This document shows, piece by piece, positions 47,181 through 58,281 of a DNA stretch of 64,000 bases (positions within the stretch are counted from its first letter, which is position 1; the number at the start of each line of letters is the position of its first letter). The notes beneath the pieces were generated by a model. It was not told the origin of the DNA. It was given only the letters and a program-made list of their open reading frames with translations, and made no database searches. This DNA is from Oncomelania hupensis. Lineage: Eukaryota > Mollusca > Gastropoda > Littorinimorpha > Pomatiopsidae. The translations under genes were made by a program, and so were the position numbers. The DNA is taken from positions 33,934,139-33,998,138 of the forward strand of contig CM072511.1 of NCBI GenBank assembly GCA_036898135.1, read 5' to 3'.

Positions 47181-47890
47181 TCCTTCAAGGCTTCAATTAT
47201 ATTTTTTAGGCGTGATTTGGAACTCTTGTAGCTTCATTGTATTTTTCAAGGATGAGGTGTTGAATCGTGATCGATATGTCTCAGCTGTATCAGATTCTTT
47301 TATAAGAGTTCATTGAAGTAATGTAAGTTCTGAGATTCTAATGCGTTCAAGAAACATGGACCAACTAGCGCAACTTGAGGGCTTTGTAAAGGTCAAGTCG
47401 AGTCAAAAGTTCTTTATTTAAAACAAAGTGGAAGATGTGGATTGACATCATTACATTTGCAAAGTCACCAAATTTAATGATGAAACAAAACAAAATAAAA
47501 TGCAAGACAAAAGTCCTAATCCTATGGACTGTACAACAAACAAATAAAGGCAAACATAATTAAATATCGTAGATATTCAATCATATCCTGTCTTAGCAAT
47601 AGTAGGCTATATGCCTCCCTGGGTTGAGATCCTCTTTATTCCGTAAGTCATAGATCAATTGCAAATTTTCCATACTTACGTGTAGTAGTATTCAAGGGAG
47701 GCGATTGGTCTCCACTTCCTACCCTCACTCCTCAGTCTGCTTTTCGAGCGTCTCGTTTCTCCTATAGCCTCTGCCCATCTGTATTGAGAACGGCGTTTCA
47801 TTTCGTTGTAATTAATATCTGTCTTTCTAAATTTGAACTCAGAATAGAATTAGTAACATGTATTATCTGGGCGCTCCGACTTTAGAAGAA
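47181..47890. other. Intergenic with a probable LINE tail
   Basis: 47388-47470 (gtcgagtcaaaagttctttatttaaaac) looks like a reversed non-LTR 3' end. Nothing else was recognised. Confidence 0.4.
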
Positions 47891-48142
47891 AATGAAGATG
47901 GAGGGAAAAACAGAAAGAAAGAGATAGAGAGGCAGAGACAGAGACTGAGAGACAGTGAGAGAGATAGACAGGCATATGAAAAGAGAGAGACAGACAGAGA
48001 GACAGACAGATAGACTGACAGACAGAGAGAGGAGGAGAATAAGAAGGAAGAGGAGGAGGAAGAGAAGGAGGATGAGAAGGAGAAGGAGGAGGAGTAAAAG
48101 AAGAAGAAGAAAAAGAAGAAGAAGAAGAAGAAGAAGAAGAAG

Positions 48143-48173
<31 letters not shown>

Positions 48174-48175
48174 CC
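47891..48175. repeat. Purine-rich tract: GACA/GAGA then (GAA)n
   Basis: Strand-asymmetric purine DNA with gacagacagaga units, then GGA/GAA, ending in ~20 GAA units. Confidence 0.93.
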
Positions 48176-48263
48176 AAACATTTAATTAGGATAATAAGAT
48201 TATAAGCCCTCTGGATCAGTTTTGTAGCTAATCCTTCATAAAGCATAGAGAAATTATGGGAGA

Positions 48264-48264
48264 G

Positions 48265-48338
<74 letters not shown>
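48264..48338. repeat. (GA)n microsatellite
   Basis: About 37 GA units. The sequence after it (ttagctcatactgaatcaca) recurs after the next GA tract at 48490, so the pair is a tandem duplication of about 150 bases. Confidence 0.92.
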
Positions 48339-48342
<4 letters not shown>

Positions 48343-48407
48343 AAATTAGCTCATACTGAATCACAGCTACATGTTGAGGGATAATATATTCATGACATGA
48401 TATGAGA

Positions 48408-48409
48408 GG

Positions 48410-48469
<60 letters not shown>

Positions 48470-48488
48470 GGGAGGGAGGGAGGGAGAG
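48408..48488. repeat. (GA)n microsatellite, duplicated unit
   Basis: GA array followed by tagctcttacagaatcacag, matching 48347-48366. Confidence 0.92.
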
Positions 48489-48731
48489 AAATAGCTCTTA
48501 CAGAATCACAGCTCCAAGTTGAGGGATATATTCATGACGTGATGACTTGGAGAAAGAAAAAACAAACTTAATAATTCTTTTACTTTCCGCAGGCATTGCG
48601 AGAAAAAACTCGTTTCCATTACATTTTCAGATTGTATTTGATATTGACAAGAGCAGACGGAAATTGCGCAACAATGTTGATCAAAAATGAGGATTTGGCC
48701 TAGGAGCACTTTCTTCTGGAACTAAGAACTA

Positions 48732-48842
48732 CTATCTGAGAAGAAGAACTGGTATCTGAGAAGAAGAACTGGTATCTGAGAAGAAGAACTGGTATCTGAG
48801 AAGAAGAAGAAGAAGAAGAAGAAGAAGAAGAAGAAGAAGAAG
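48732..48842. repeat. 21-base tandem repeat grading into (GAA)n
   Basis: Units of agaagaagaactggtatctg occur about four times, then pure AGA/GAA to 48842. Confidence 0.93.
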
Positions 48843-48974
48843 GAAGATATGGAACTCATTAGATCTTTAAGCATGTGTAAATTGTTTTATTTTTTGACGT
48901 CGAAGAACACCTACGATCGAGCCGATGGCTTTGTCTTTCGTTCGTCCAAATTGAGTTTTGCATAATTACTGAAA

Positions 48975-49163
48975 GAAAAGAAATAGATTTCTTTTATATA
49001 GCGCACTTACAAGCTCAGAGAGCTTCTCAAGGCGCTGGCCTGTAATATCCAGCAATCACAAAATAGTTTGCTGAAGTCAGGATTCGAACCCACGTCGCCC
49101 AAGACGCACTCACAGAAGTCGTGCGCTCTGACCACTGAGCTATCCCTGCCGCCGTCTACAGAT
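48975..49163 (-). repeat. tRNA-derived SINE with L2-like tail
   Basis: On the minus strand the head reads GCAGGGATAGCTCAGTGGTC, a pol III A box (49124-49145), with B box GGTTCGAATCC (49080-49090). The 3' part carries AAGGCGCTGG-type sequence (complement) and TGCGCTATATAAAAG, like the L2-type LINE ends in this window. A shared tail suggests that those LINEs mobilise it. Confidence 0.75.
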
Positions 49164-49519
49164 CAGCCAGACTCACAGTGCATGACAGTGATGAGCCGGT
49201 AGAGGTTGGAACGGGCACAATCGTGTAACAAATTCCTGCAGAACCCACTCTAAGCCTCAGGAAGACATGAGCAGAGCTATAATTATCTCTGAGAAGGTGG
49301 AAGCGAATTGCCTCCACTCTGAGGCCTGACAAGAGTGTTCGTCATCAAGGATAGTCCATATTTACCGCGAATAATGTTACTGATTCAAACCTTTGCCAGG
49401 GCCCTGTGTATGTACTTAATCGCGGCAGTCTAATTATAGTAATTGTAGCCAGAACAGATGCCTCGGATAAAAATGGAAGAAGCGAAAATAAACGGATTTA
49501 ACAGTAACACATTATTGTG

Positions 49520-50007
49520 ACATGAAACTGAAAGTTACACTACGAGTACTGAAAAGTAGTTTGGATGTTTGTTACTTTTTCGGATGAGAGCATAATCCGA
49601 GGACTAGTCTCTGCATGCACGCATTTGAAAGATTCTGACGCTCATGTCCTAGACCGATCAACATTACCACAGCCGACGGCACATTGTTTATGTGGACGAC
49701 ACTAACTAGAATGACTTCATGTTTTAATCATCAGTTGACTATGAAAATGACTACTGGAGCGGGTCTGTGTGTTTTATGGATGAAGACTCTTGTCATTCTT
49801 ATACATGCATTGTCATTCCAATAGGAGCGTCGCTGTTTTATTTTGCTGGAACTGAAAGTTGCCCTAAGCGTACTGAAAATGTAGATTTGATGTTTGTTAC
49901 TTCTTCGGATGAGAGCATAAACCGAGGTCTATTTTCTGCACGCACGGATTTGAAAGATTCTGACGCCCATGTCCTAGACGGGCGAGTGCCAGCTATACAA
50001 ATCAAGC
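49520..50007 (+). repeat. Interspersed repeat with two diverged units
   Basis: A block (tactgaaaa, then ttcggatgagagcataa and gtcctaga) occurs at about 49530-49655 and again at about 49860-49990, and a third time at 57468-57560. The intervening 49696-49835 part is repeated at 62885-63030 (gacttcatgttttaatcatc). Confidence 0.65.
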
Positions 50008-50656
50008 TATAAAGGGAAAAGTGAAAGCCCCAGTTGAAAACCTGTCTTTCCTTTATAGGAATGACCGATTCACTGCGGCAACAGTACCCCCGTTGGAGTG
50101 CCGGGGGTTTCAGTATAAATAGTATCCCCACTTTCTGGAAATTTAGTGCTTTAAATTCCCACTGTCGCTGTTTTCCTCATTAGCTCTTTCCCATTCCTGG
50201 TCTGTCCTATCACTCTGCTATACTATCTTCTTCTTCGCTAGATCAATGACCTACCTTTTTTCTTGAAAACTCTTCCTGGACAAGACTCCTTGTTTGTGTA
50301 TGAGGTCTGTTGGATCAGCTTGGGAGTGTTGGACGCTTTCTGCCGGGTGGTCACTAGGGCTTCCTATGATGTTATTATTTAGCGATATAGGCATTTTATA
50401 TGTATGTGTTTTGTTAATAATTTATAATGATGTTTGTATTGTATTTTGTTTTTGTAACCGGGGGTTCGAGTAGTTGGGGTAAAGCCTCAGCCGTCCCCTG
50501 CGTGGGATGTCTTATTGTAAAGTGACTGGCCGGTGGAGGGCATTCAGTTTTCCCACTAGGGTTGTTTCAACAGATCTTTTATGCGGATTGGGGGTTGTCC
50601 GGTCCTGATTTGGCTCGGGGGAGTCCGCTGGACCTAAAGCAACAATCAATCAATCA
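50008..50656 (+). mobile_element. LINE family B 3' fragment, longer copy
   Basis: A 649-base insertion flanked by atacaaatcaagc (49995-50007 and 50657-50669) and ending in aatcaatcaatca. It matches 44011-44582 but starts 79 bases further 5', as expected for variable 5' truncation. It splits the repeat that continues at 50670. Confidence 0.85.
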
Positions 50657-50669
50657 ATACAAATCAAGC

Positions 50670-50800
50670 CAGTTAACACTATTATTTTGGTCTTTTCTCC
50701 ATTCTCAGTCGCCCAGGGATGTGCCCAGTGGTTTAGACATCAGACGATGCGCCCAAGGGTTTACTGTTTACTTTCGCAGAGAGTCAGCATAACAGCTCTC
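50670..50800 (+). repeat. Continuation of the interspersed repeat split by LINE B
   Basis: cttttctccattctcagtcg, gacgatgcgcccaagggttt and agctctcgag match 57595-57735, the second half of the intact copy. Confidence 0.65.
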
Positions 50801-51112
50801 GAGTTTAACAAGGTCTTTTTTGGTCAGATGCCTGTTTAAAATGCCATCTGGCTGACTCTTCACCACCATCAGAGCCTCCATAGTGTCCTCTCCCAAGCTT
50901 GCTCTTTGGTCAGTTCTGTTCTTCCTCACACATGAGGAAACCTCTTTCGCAGTGAGCACTTGAGTGTGGAATTGTGAGGATGGACACCACGTTTTAACAA
51001 AGGGAAATAGAAACGGAGCCGTCTGATTGGTCACGCCCTGGCTGCATCGTGTACGATAGACTTTAGAAATAGCGGAAGTTCTACTTTCTACGCGCACAAT
51101 TGGCTGAGACAA
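50801..51112 (-). pseudogene. Possible transposase C-terminal fragment
   Basis: A minus-strand frame of 114 codons (50768-51112) contains RKNRTDQRASLGEDTMEALM followed by VVKS. This is faintly like the C-terminal dimerisation region of hAT transposases. There is no catalytic core and no recognisable ends. Low confidence. Confidence 0.25.
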
Positions 51113-51134
51113 ACCCCAATTTAAAAAAAATTAA

Positions 51135-51820
51135 CCCTTTACTGGGCACACGTTTGTCTATTTTTTTTAAAAGCTCTAAACAGGCAAGAAATCTTATAAT
51201 TGTATAGATATTTTGGAGTAAGTTAGTAGAAAAACCACATCTTAGGTATTAGTACTATTAGTGCATAGATTTAAATGAAATAAAATGCAAAATGAACAGA
51301 AATAAATTCTCTTTTGATTATATACCTTTTTATTCTTCTCTTGTCATGTCTTGTTTTTTTTATTACTCCATGTGTTTACAAAAATTGGAAAAAAAAAGTT
51401 TTAAAAAGTCCAAACAAGCCTCCTCCTCATCTTCACTTCCCTGCCCATCTGAAAGATCTGATGCATGCATGCTACTGACACTAATGTCAGTACCGATCTC
51501 TTCCTCCGAGTCCATTTCTCTCACTGCAATGTCTAATAAATGGAAGCCTGTAAACTCTCCTTCATCAGTCGAAGAATCCAAACCATCCATTCTAGACACT
51601 TGCACTCGAAAAATTGGAGAAAAAAAATCGAAAAAACGAATGCATCAAAGAGAAAACTTGTGGAAATGCATTCGATTGTTTTCACAACAGAATGAACCGG
51701 AAGTCAATTGCCGGAAGTCTCGCAATCTTTCAAACAACGCGAGAATATAACAGTGGTTGATACGGACGCTTTTGGGCGTTTTGCCTGTTTAGACCTTCGG
51801 CCGCTACGCCCGGTAAAGAG
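51135..51820 (-). mobile_element. Non-autonomous piggyBac element
   Basis: The left end is TTAA followed by CCCTTTACTGGGC; the right end is GCCCGGTAAAGAG followed by TAAA (a decayed TTAA). Terminal CCCTTTAC repeats at TTAA are the piggyBac signature. Subterminal taaacaggcaa is also inverted (51177-51187 and 51784-51794). At 686 bases it is far shorter than autonomous piggyBacs. The acidic minus-strand frame inside (51363-51605) looks like a transposase N-terminus. Confidence 0.78.
51363..51605 (-). pseudogene. piggyBac transposase N-terminal remnant
   Basis: Eighty codons, strongly acidic (MDGLDSSTDEGEF, REMDSEEEIG, QGSEDEEEACL), as in the N-terminal leader of PGBD-type transposases. The DDD catalytic core is absent. 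Orientation fits transcription from the right-hand end of the element. Confidence 0.55.
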
Positions 51821-52049
51821 TAAAAAAAAAAAGTCGGATTTTTTTAAATTCCCGTAGCAATTTTATGTTTGCCGTAGCATCGTAGCAGACCTTTATTTTT
51901 CGTAGCTGCTACGGCAAAATCGTAGCAGTAGGCAGGTCTGCTTTTGTAACGATGATCGATAATAAGCCTAATTATGTCCAATCAGGGGCGGATCAGTTAG
52001 TTTTTTGGGGAGGGTTTCCAAAATTCTATTAAAGGGACTTACTCGGTAA

Positions 52050-53392
52050 ATGTTAATGATGGTCAAGAAACGCTTCAGATCAAGCATCAACATTGGCAGG
52101 ACATGCACTTTTCCAGGAGCAGACATCGGGAGTGACCACAATCTTGTGATGATGTCTTTCCGGCTTCACTTTAAGAGAGTAAACACAGCAAAGTGCACTA
52201 GACTGAAGTTCGACATGGACAAACTGCAAGACTCCGAGGTGACAGAAATATTTCAGGCCACAATTGGAGGGAAATTTGCACCACTGCTCATTTTGGGAGC
52301 TGTTGAAGTAGATTTCAACACCATGACCACCACCTTCAACTTAGCTGTGACAGATGCCGCCACTGAGACCCTTGGAAAGCACCGGTCAAAGAAGAAGCTG
52401 TGGATCACACCTGAACTTTTGGATCTGTGTGATAAACGAAGAGAGATGAAAAAGAAAAAAAACACCTGACAGGGAGCTGAGGCCTACCGAAAAATCAACA
52501 ATGACATCCGAAAAGGCATGCGCACAGCAAAGGAGAACTGGATAGAAGCTCAATTCCAGGAAATAGAGAACAGTCTGAACAAGAACAACAGCAAGAAGGC
52601 CTACCAGACTGTGAAGCCGCTGACAAGTGTTAAACAGCCCAAGGTCTCCACGATCCAAAGCAAGTGGCTTATGCCTTACAGAAGAACAAGAAGTCTTGGA
52701 CAGATGGACAGAGTACTGCTATGACCTTTACAACCACAAACTAAACGGAGACCCATCAGTTCTAGCATGTCCAGAGAACATAGAAGAAGAAGAAATCCTC
52801 CCAATTCTCAGAGAAGAAGTTGAGGCTGCAGTGCAATCGCTGAAGAAGGGGAAGTCAGCGGGAGTGGACACAATACCCGCGGAACTGCTTCAAGCAGGAG
52901 GAGAAGCGATGATCGACGCACTCACCATTATGTGTAACAAGATGTGGCAGAGTGGGGAGTGGCCTACACCATGGACCCAGTCGCTTGTCATCACTCTTCC
53001 CAAAAAAAGGTAACCTTCAGGAATGTGAAAACTACCGCACCATCAGCTTCATCAGCCATCCCAGCAAGGTCCTCCTGAAAATAATACTCAACAGGTTGAA
53101 ACCCCAAGCTGAACAAATTATAGCCGAAGAGCAAGCAGGATTTAGGGCAGGGCGAAGTACCACTGAACAGATTTTCAACCTCAGAATAATCTGTGAGAAA
53201 TACCTACAGCACCAACAATATCTATATCATGTGTTCGTAGACATCAAAAAAAACGTTTGACCGAGTCTTGCATGCAGCTCTGTGGGCAACCATGAGAGTG
53301 TACATCAGCCCTAAAATTTTTGAAGTCATCAAAAGCCTGTATGACAAGGCTACCAGTGCAGTTCTCCACAACAGCGCCATCGGAAACTGTAA
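52050..53392 (+). mobile_element. LINE family A copy, RT half, cut by a Helitron
   Basis: Polyprotein pieces are FRSSINIGRTCTFPGADIGS and the region to KRREMKKKK (52050-52469), then KSAGVDTIPAELLQAGGEAM (about 52860) and WTQSLVITLPKK (52627-53013), then NYRTISFISHPSKVLL and [19 protein letters not shown] (52952-53260). Two or three frameshifts separate the pieces. The copy stops after ggaaactg at 53389, where a Helitron begins, and does not resume after it. Confidence 0.85.
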
Positions 53393-53695
53393 TCTATATA
53401 TATAAATTGCTTAGCCGGAAGTCCTTCTTCGCCTCTACTATAAAGTTTGTCCGGTATGGACGCTGATCTGGGCAGGTGCTGGGCGCTACGGATTGGCCTG
53501 CTGTGTGCTCAAAACCAGCGAAATCGTTATAGCCGACATTTCCTTACTGAACGTTTAACCGTTTCTGAGATAAATAAATGAACAAAATGTCCACAAACTG
53601 CAATAGCCTCATTCCGCGCGCTTCCATCAAAAATCAAATTGAGGTTTCAGCTTGTTTTCCCATATAGACCAAAATATTGGTGGCTTTTCTAGGAA

Positions 53696-53775
53696 GCCTT
53701 GGTAGCTTACTGGGTAAAACATTCGCCTACCGTGCAGGGCGACCCAAGTTCAAATCTCACGCAGTCCATATTTCT
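53696..53775 (+). other. tRNA-like segment inside Helitron
   Basis: ttggtagcttactgggtaaaaca (A-box-like) and aagttcaaatctc (B-box-like) are about 45 bases apart, with gcctaccgtgcagg in the anticodon-arm position. It recurs on the minus strand at 63795-63870. Diverged, so more likely a captured tRNA relic than a working tRNA gene. Confidence 0.5.
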
Positions 53776-53837
53776 TTTCTTTTTTTTAACACTACAATAT
53801 GGATAATTTTATTTTTAATTTAGGCTTTTTACCTTTA

Positions 53838-53839
<2 letters not shown>

Positions 53840-53916
<77 letters not shown>

Positions 53917-53945
53917 GTTATTATTATTATTATTATTATTATTAA

Positions 53946-53994
<49 letters not shown>

Positions 53995-53999
53995 ATTAA

Positions 54000-54051
<52 letters not shown>
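53840..54051. repeat. (TTA)n microsatellite
   Basis: About 70 TTA units with a few interruptions, inside the Helitron. Confidence 0.95.
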
Positions 54052-54052
<1 letters not shown>

Positions 54053-54120
54053 CTTATAACAAATTTTCTTTTAAAACCTTGGTGTTTTTTAAGATTTCTA
54101 TTGGTATTATTCTATATTCA

Positions 54121-54121
54121 A

Positions 54122-54204
<83 letters not shown>
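54121..54204. repeat. (TTA)n microsatellite
   Basis: About 28 TTA units, inside the Helitron. Confidence 0.95.
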
Positions 54205-54207
<3 letters not shown>

Positions 54208-54329
54208 AGGATCGGGATGGGGTGGTACGTGTAGGTAAAAGGGGGCTACGGGTAGGTTTAAAGGGGCATGGGTAGGCATAACGGGGATACGGGTATATAT
54301 AAGGGGGTATGGTGATGGTCGATTCCTTT

Positions 54330-54560
54330 CATCCATACCTGCGAAACGATCAACGGGGAAGTATCAAGGAGGGTACAGGTAGGTTACAAGGGGGGTACGG
54401 AAGGTATCAAGGAGGTTTGGGGAGGTATCAAGGGGGTTCGGGGAGGTATCAAATGGGGTATGGTGAGGCATCATGGGGGGGGGGGGGACGGGGAGATATC
54501 AGGGGTGGGGGTATGGGGAGGTATCAAGGGGGATATGGGGAGGTATCATCGTCCAAATGA
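54330..54560. repeat. Helitron-internal minisatellite
   Basis: About ten units of roughly 20-22 bases with the pattern ggtatcaaggggggtatgg. It recurs inverted at 63150-63360, where the other copy of the element lies. Confidence 0.85.
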
Positions 54561-54644
54561 AACTCGCAGACAACAGTTGTCTCTCTGTCTACATTTTAAA
54601 CAGCAACCTGTGTACCCTGGCTTGCCAGGGTACAAAACCACTAG

Positions 54645-55300
54645 TAATAATATATTTTTAAAAGCGCAAAACCAAATTAAATTCAGCTTTCGGCGTTCAC
54701 ACGCAAACGCATACAAGAATAAATATTTAAACAATATTAAAACATTATGAGATTAAAACACGTTGAACATCTTAAGAAATATATATTTTTTTAAAGTATG
54801 TATAAAATACACACACACACACACACACACGTCACACACACAAATAATAAAGACATCCACGGTAATAATACATAATGAAGCAAAGGTACAAACATTTACA
54901 AGTAAAAGAGCACTACGCAGTGATACAAAATATAATAAATGTAGGTCAGTAGTAAAAAAAAACCAACAACACCAGTATTCAAAACCATACAATAAAAATA
55001 TTATTTTCAAATATCAATAACAAAATATATATGTAGAATAAGAATTAATGAATGTGGTGTTTAATATGTACACGCCGACTGGACGACCTGCTAAATAAAT
55101 GAAAAACAAACATTAAGGCAAAGTTAAAACACAAACAGGCGCGCGCGTTCACTAACACACACACACACACACATACACTCACACACACACCCACGCACAT
55201 GCGCACGTACACATTCACACGGAGAGGATAATTTAGTTAGTTAGTTAAAATAGATTAACGTCCCCGGACAATTAAGCGTATAGGGGACGATTGGAGAGGA
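54645..55300. other. Intergenic, nothing recognised
   Basis: AT-rich, with (AC)n patches at 54810-54842 and 55156-55198. 55232-55285 resembles a reversed LINE tail (gttagttagttaaaatagat). Confidence 0.4.
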
Positions 55301-55667
55301 TGTGGCTAACTCCTTTGACAGTATACAAAATTTATTTTTGCAGTGATTTGTTAAAACAAAAATGGACAGATTTGTTTTAAAAAAATGAAATAAAGAACGT
55401 CGAAACACGCACACTGAGTGATTATATATTAAAAAAAAGAGGAGAGGATAACTTTTTTTTTTTAAAATCAGTTTATAGTCCCCTCTCTTCCCGATAAGGA
55501 TTTTCAGAGAGGAGAGAGGATAACCCCTCTTTTACTTAATATATAATCACTCAGTATGCGTGTTTCGGCGTTCTTTATTTCTTTTTTTAAAAACAAATCT
55601 GGCCATTTTTGTTTTAACAAATCAGTGCAAAAATAAATTTTGTATACTGTCAAAGGAGTTAGCCACA
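55301..55667. repeat. Long inverted repeat, 142-base arms
   Basis: 55301-55442 pairs with 55526-55667 at high identity, outermost tgtggctaactcctttgaca against its complement. The 83-base loop is C/T- and G/A-rich. An inverted duplication or foldback element; no terminal target duplication was found. Confidence 0.88.
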
Positions 55668-55931
55668 TTTTTTTCTTGTAAGCGTAGGATTTTTGCACAG
55701 ATACAATATTTTGCAAATAGCATGCCATTATACGTAATTATCATGCATAACTTGATTCGGCAAGCGGATAACGAAATAAAGAGTTTTCTTTGCAACTGAA
55801 CATGGTCACATTGTTGAGGTGCCACACAGTGATTCTATCCTGCCCTGCGCTTCACTTTCACAATCGCCATTATGACCCTAACCAACCCATTTTCAAGGGA
55901 CACAACTCTTGTATCTACAAGAGCCATGTTT

Positions 55932-55934
<3 letters not shown>

Positions 55935-56008
<74 letters not shown>

Positions 56009-56070
56009 CAATATGATGATGATGATGATGATGATGATGATGTTGGTGATGATGATGATGATGATGCTAT

Positions 56071-56153
<83 letters not shown>

Positions 56154-56155
56154 AT
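55935..56155. repeat. Compound (AAT)n, (GAT)n, (CTA)n microsatellite
   Basis: Three adjacent trinucleotide arrays: AAT to 56006, GAT from about 56014 to 56066, ACT/CTA to 56152. Confidence 0.95.
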
Positions 56156-56284
56156 TAACAGCGGTCTTCCTACACTAGAGCTCATAGCGATTTGCTGAAA
56201 GAAAAAAGAATTAAAATAAATAAATAAAATAAATTCATAAATAAAAAAAAGTGAAAGCAAAACTTGAAATACCAAATCAGTACA

Positions 56285-56342
56285 GGCACACACACACACA
56301 CACATACACACACACGCACACGCACACGCACACACACACACA
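56285..56342. repeat. (CA)n microsatellite
   Basis: CA dinucleotides with several CG and TA interruptions. Confidence 0.92.
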
Positions 56343-57454
56343 GACACATCTATGACTGAGTTTTAAGTATGTGACGAAGAATTAAAGTTTGGGATCGAGT
56401 TTTAAGTACAGGCAATGTGAAAAATGTGTGTTGTCAGAGGGAAAGGAAAGAGATGATTCAATAGAGCATAGATTTCAAGGAAGAGAATCGCAAACTGTAG
56501 GGGCTGAAAAGCATAATGAGCTTTTGTCCCGCCAGTTCCGAAACCATTGAAGACAATCCCGGAACAGAAACAGCTGGCTGGCCATACTGTCTAAAAACAA
56601 CTAGAAAGAAATATTTATTAAAAAAAAAAGGGGGGGGGGGAGGGGGCACTCTAGCAGGAGAGTGGCACACTTAAAGTTATTGTTTTGTAGTGTACATGTA
56701 CAGCATGCAAGCATAAATTCTTTAACTTCACACCGCAATTGCTGTGTTCTAAACTTTTTATTATAGGTTGTGATCAATGGAATGAAATATAAACATTTAA
56801 TTGTTTTTCTTTTGACAGTTTTTTTTGGTTTAAATTGTAGACTGGTAATTTAAGCTAGTCTAGAATTATCAGAATACATCACCATTATCCTTTAAGGGTT
56901 ACATCGAGCGATCACCCGCGCAATGTAATTCATGATTGCATGGGCTGCTTTTTATGCAGAGAATTTGTCATTTTGTGTAGCATTAGGGGGCAGCGCTTTG
57001 TCACTTTCTCCTTGAAAGCTAACTGTGGTTGTTCACGCATCGTTGCGTGCTTCGACCTCTCGTTAATCTGCAAGAGGCGCAGACGACCTGCATGATCACC
57101 CTCAGATCAGTGCCTGTACATTACACAATGCCACTGGTATTGTATTCTCACCATAGTTAGAACAACAGGAGCTTTTAGCAAGAACTCAGGCGAAAAAAAA
57201 CCCACAAACCATTAGCGCCTCTGGTTAACAGATTGCGTTTGATGTGCAATTTGCTCAGTGGTGTACGCAGTGTATCGTTTCGTTTTGTTTCGTTTAGATA
57301 AATTAAAGTCCCACGTCACAATAGCGAATAGGGGACTGATACGCAGTGTATTCGAACGTTAGGCGATAATATTGCAGCCTGTACAGGCAGTGGCTCAAAG
57401 CTCTTTGACGGCCTGGAGTATTAAAAACAAATTAGCCTGAGAAACAGTGCCACT
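56343..57454. other. Intergenic, nothing recognised
   Basis: Contains poly-A/poly-G at 56615-56645 and a reversed LINE-tail-like piece near 57275-57340. No gene was recognised. Confidence 0.4.
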
Positions 57455-57775
57455 ACTCCTTGGGATGAGAGTATAAACCGAGGTCTAGTCTGCGCACACA
57501 CTCATTCCATCGCACGGACTTTAAAGACCCTGACGCTCATGTCCTAGACGGATGAGTGCCGGCTACACAAATACACACAGCGCGCATTAGGCCCCCTCTC
57601 CCCATTCCCGGTCGTCCAGGACTGAGCTCCGTCATTTGGGAGTCAGACTATGCACCCAAAGGTTGCAAGTGGTCACCTCGGGCAGCTTGAGTTAGATCCT
57701 GTATCGACGAACGCCTTGAGCAGCTCTCGAGCTGAAAATGCGCTATTTAAGAATGATGAAAAAAATAGTATAGGC
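57455..57775 (+). repeat. Interspersed repeat, uninterrupted copy
   Basis: Starts near gatgagagtataaaccgagg and ends gcgctatttaagaatgatga plus A-rich tail. It is the intact counterpart of the repeat split at 49906-50007 and 50670-50800. The GCGCTATTTAAGAATG end is of the L2-tail type, so this may be a SINE. Confidence 0.65.
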
Positions 57776-58281
57776 TAACGGGTATCATATGAGCACTTGA
57801 AAAGTATTATTCAGCTGGAGTTTCAGTTTCAATTGTTTTAATGTCTTCTTCATCCAAATAATATAGTTGGAATGGGCGCTGTTTCGTTCGTGTATTCGTT
57901 GGGACTAAACAAATTCTCATTAGGACTATTGTTAAAGGGTCACGATATCTAGGATGTTTGATTATTTTATTTGACAATGAGTTTACTTGGGAAATTGCAT
58001 GGATATTACGATGCCATTTAGTAATCGTTGCTCAAATCGATCGCTCAACTTTGAATTTTAGGCGTCTTTTCTTTGTTATGGAACGAAAACCGGATTGACT
58101 ACATCATGGTTGTCACGTGGGGTTTATGGGCTCTGCACAATGGAATTATGGACCCTCACGTTTATTCAGTGGGAACTGCTAGTTAGTCACCCTATGAATT
58201 ACTTTAATAAATTTATTTGTTTAGCTCGTTCTGTGTTAAGGTTGGGGTACAGAGATAGATAGAAAAATGGTAAAAGATTAC

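Larger units (their letters stand above)
53393..54644 (+). mobile_element. Non-autonomous Helitron
   Basis: The 5' end TCTATATATATAAATTGC follows an A. The 3' end is CTAG followed by T, with a hairpin (gtaccctggcttgccagggtac) ten bases upstream. Insertion between A and T without target duplication, a TC start and a CTAG end with a hairpin are the Helitron hallmarks. The 1,252-base element holds two TTA microsatellites, a ggaggtatcaagggg minisatellite and a tRNA-like segment, but no Rep/helicase. Copies lie at 33.2 kb and from 63054 on. Confidence 0.85.

Noticed and set aside
49080..49150. tRNA gene on the minus strand
   Set aside because: The A and B boxes are good, but the acceptor stem does not close and the sequence continues into a LINE-like tail, so it is a SINE head.
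51292..51750. 152-codon plus-strand frame
   Set aside because: It lies inside the piggyBac element, opposite the more plausible acidic transposase leader, and has no homology.
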